A DNA stretch of 64,000 nt from the NCBI GenBank assembly GCA_025846845.1, contig JAOYTL010000001.1:434001-498000 (forward strand), given 5' to 3'. Below are positions 63,688 to 64,000 of the stretch, piece by piece. Made by a program: the position numbers and the translations under genes. Each line of letters opens with the position of its first letter. The first letter of the stretch is position 1. Under the pieces are notes generated by a model. The model was not told the DNA's origin. It did no database searches and saw only the letters and a list, made by a program, of their open reading frames with translations. This DNA is from Alloboseaceae bacterium BT-24-1. GTDB lineage: Bacteria; Pseudomonadota; Alphaproteobacteria; Rhizobiales; Beijerinckiaceae.

Positions 63688-63718
63688 TCCGCCGTCCGCC
63701 TTCCAGCCTCGGGCGCGT

Positions 63719-64000
63719 TCAGAGCGACAGGATGCGCCGCGGATCGAGCCGCCCTCGCACGAGATCCCAGAGCGCGAGCAGATTGCCCTTCAGCCGCCCG
63801 CGCCGGTCTATAAACCCCTGCGGCAGCAGGCTGCCGACCAGATTGGCGACGACCGGCGGGGCGGACAAGCGCAAGGCGCGTAGCCAGCGCATCGTCCCCT
63901 TTCGCGCCAGATACACCGTATTTGCAATCTGCGAATAGCCGAAGCGCAGGCCCGATGTGCGGCCGCGCTTGACGGCGCGGTGCACGCCACGCAGCGTCGT
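63719..64000 (-). CDS. C-terminal part of an unidentified protein (5' end outside window)
   Basis: The frame is open from 64000 to a stop at 63719, so only the last 93 residues are seen. They are basic, with IANTVYLARKGTMRWLRALR followed by a hydrophobic VVANLVGSLL and a basic tail. This resembles the membrane-near end of family 2 glycosyltransferases, and the neighbouring gene is a glycosyltransferase, but the fragment is too short for a firm call. Confidence 0.5.
   Translation of the reverse strand, partial: TTLRGVHRAVKRGRTSGLRFGYSQIANTVYLARKGTMRWLRALRLSAPPVVANLVGSLLPQGFIDRRGRLKGNLLALWDLVRGRLDPRRILSL

Overview
The window is a GC-rich (estimated about two-thirds G+C, judged by eye) stretch of chromosome from an alphaproteobacterium of the order Hyphomicrobiales. 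A Bosea-like organism is the best guess. This rests on gene content and order: dusB-ntrB-ntrC-ntrY-ntrX-hfq-hflX on one strand, ispD and ispF fused, pyruvate dehydrogenase E1-beta carrying its own lipoyl domain, and a pdh-lpd-lipA block that runs towards cinA-ispDF. I see no insertion sequence, prophage, integrase, CRISPR array, rRNA or replication origin. Two tRNA genes are present, Glu-TTC and Lys-TTT, each with a good promoter.

Region 1 (1-8400, + strand) is a sulfur assimilation cluster. It holds the end of an assimilatory sulfite/nitrite reductase, its DUF934 partner, a small membrane protein, siroheme synthase CysG, a complete sulfate ABC transporter (binding protein, CysT, CysW, CysA), an OsmC-family protein and a two-domain sulfurtransferase. 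Several stop and start codons overlap, so most of it probably works as one or two operons.

Region 2 (8400-33100) is mixed housekeeping and accessory sequence: a secreted repeat protein, RimO, a quinone oxidoreductase, a UbiH-family hydroxylase, a CaiB-type CoA-transferase with an AEC transporter, a membrane glycosyltransferase-like protein, tRNA-Glu, RecJ, a DHA2 drug exporter, a small Met/Cys-rich secreted protein, GuaB, a MAPEG protein, a two-gene RND efflux pump, a DUF2865 protein, a malyl-CoA lyase resembling the Chloroflexus enzyme, HspQ and a PYROXD2-like oxidoreductase. Dispersed intergenic palindromes lie here and near 48,000.

Region 3 (33100-57400, almost all - strand) is the conserved alphaproteobacterial core. 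Read from high to low coordinates it runs: SGNH-like membrane protein, ftsB, pdhA, pdhB, a low-GC secreted insert, pdhC, an SGNH hydrolase, lpdA, three GlsB/YeaQ-type membrane proteins, lipA, a RatA/COQ10-like protein and an MFS-spermidine synthase fusion. The + strand pair ispDF-cinA comes next, followed by dusB-ntrBC-ntrYX-hfq-hflX. LipA makes the lipoyl cofactor needed by the lipoyl domains of PdhB and PdhC. The two Ntr two-component systems set the response to nitrogen supply.

Region 4 (57400-64000) holds tRNA-Lys, two small exported proteins, the NAD(P)HX repair enzyme, the glnB-glnA pair (PII protein and glutamine synthetase, tied functionally to ntrBC), a GT4 glycosyltransferase and the end of a further envelope-type gene cut by the window edge.

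I did not find one clearly new multi-gene system. The best leads are a foreign-looking secreted four-cysteine protein inserted between pdhB and pdhC, a Met/Cys-rich secreted protein beside guaB, the Chloroflexus-like Mcl, three adjacent GlsB-type genes, and the palindrome-rich pdhA promoter.
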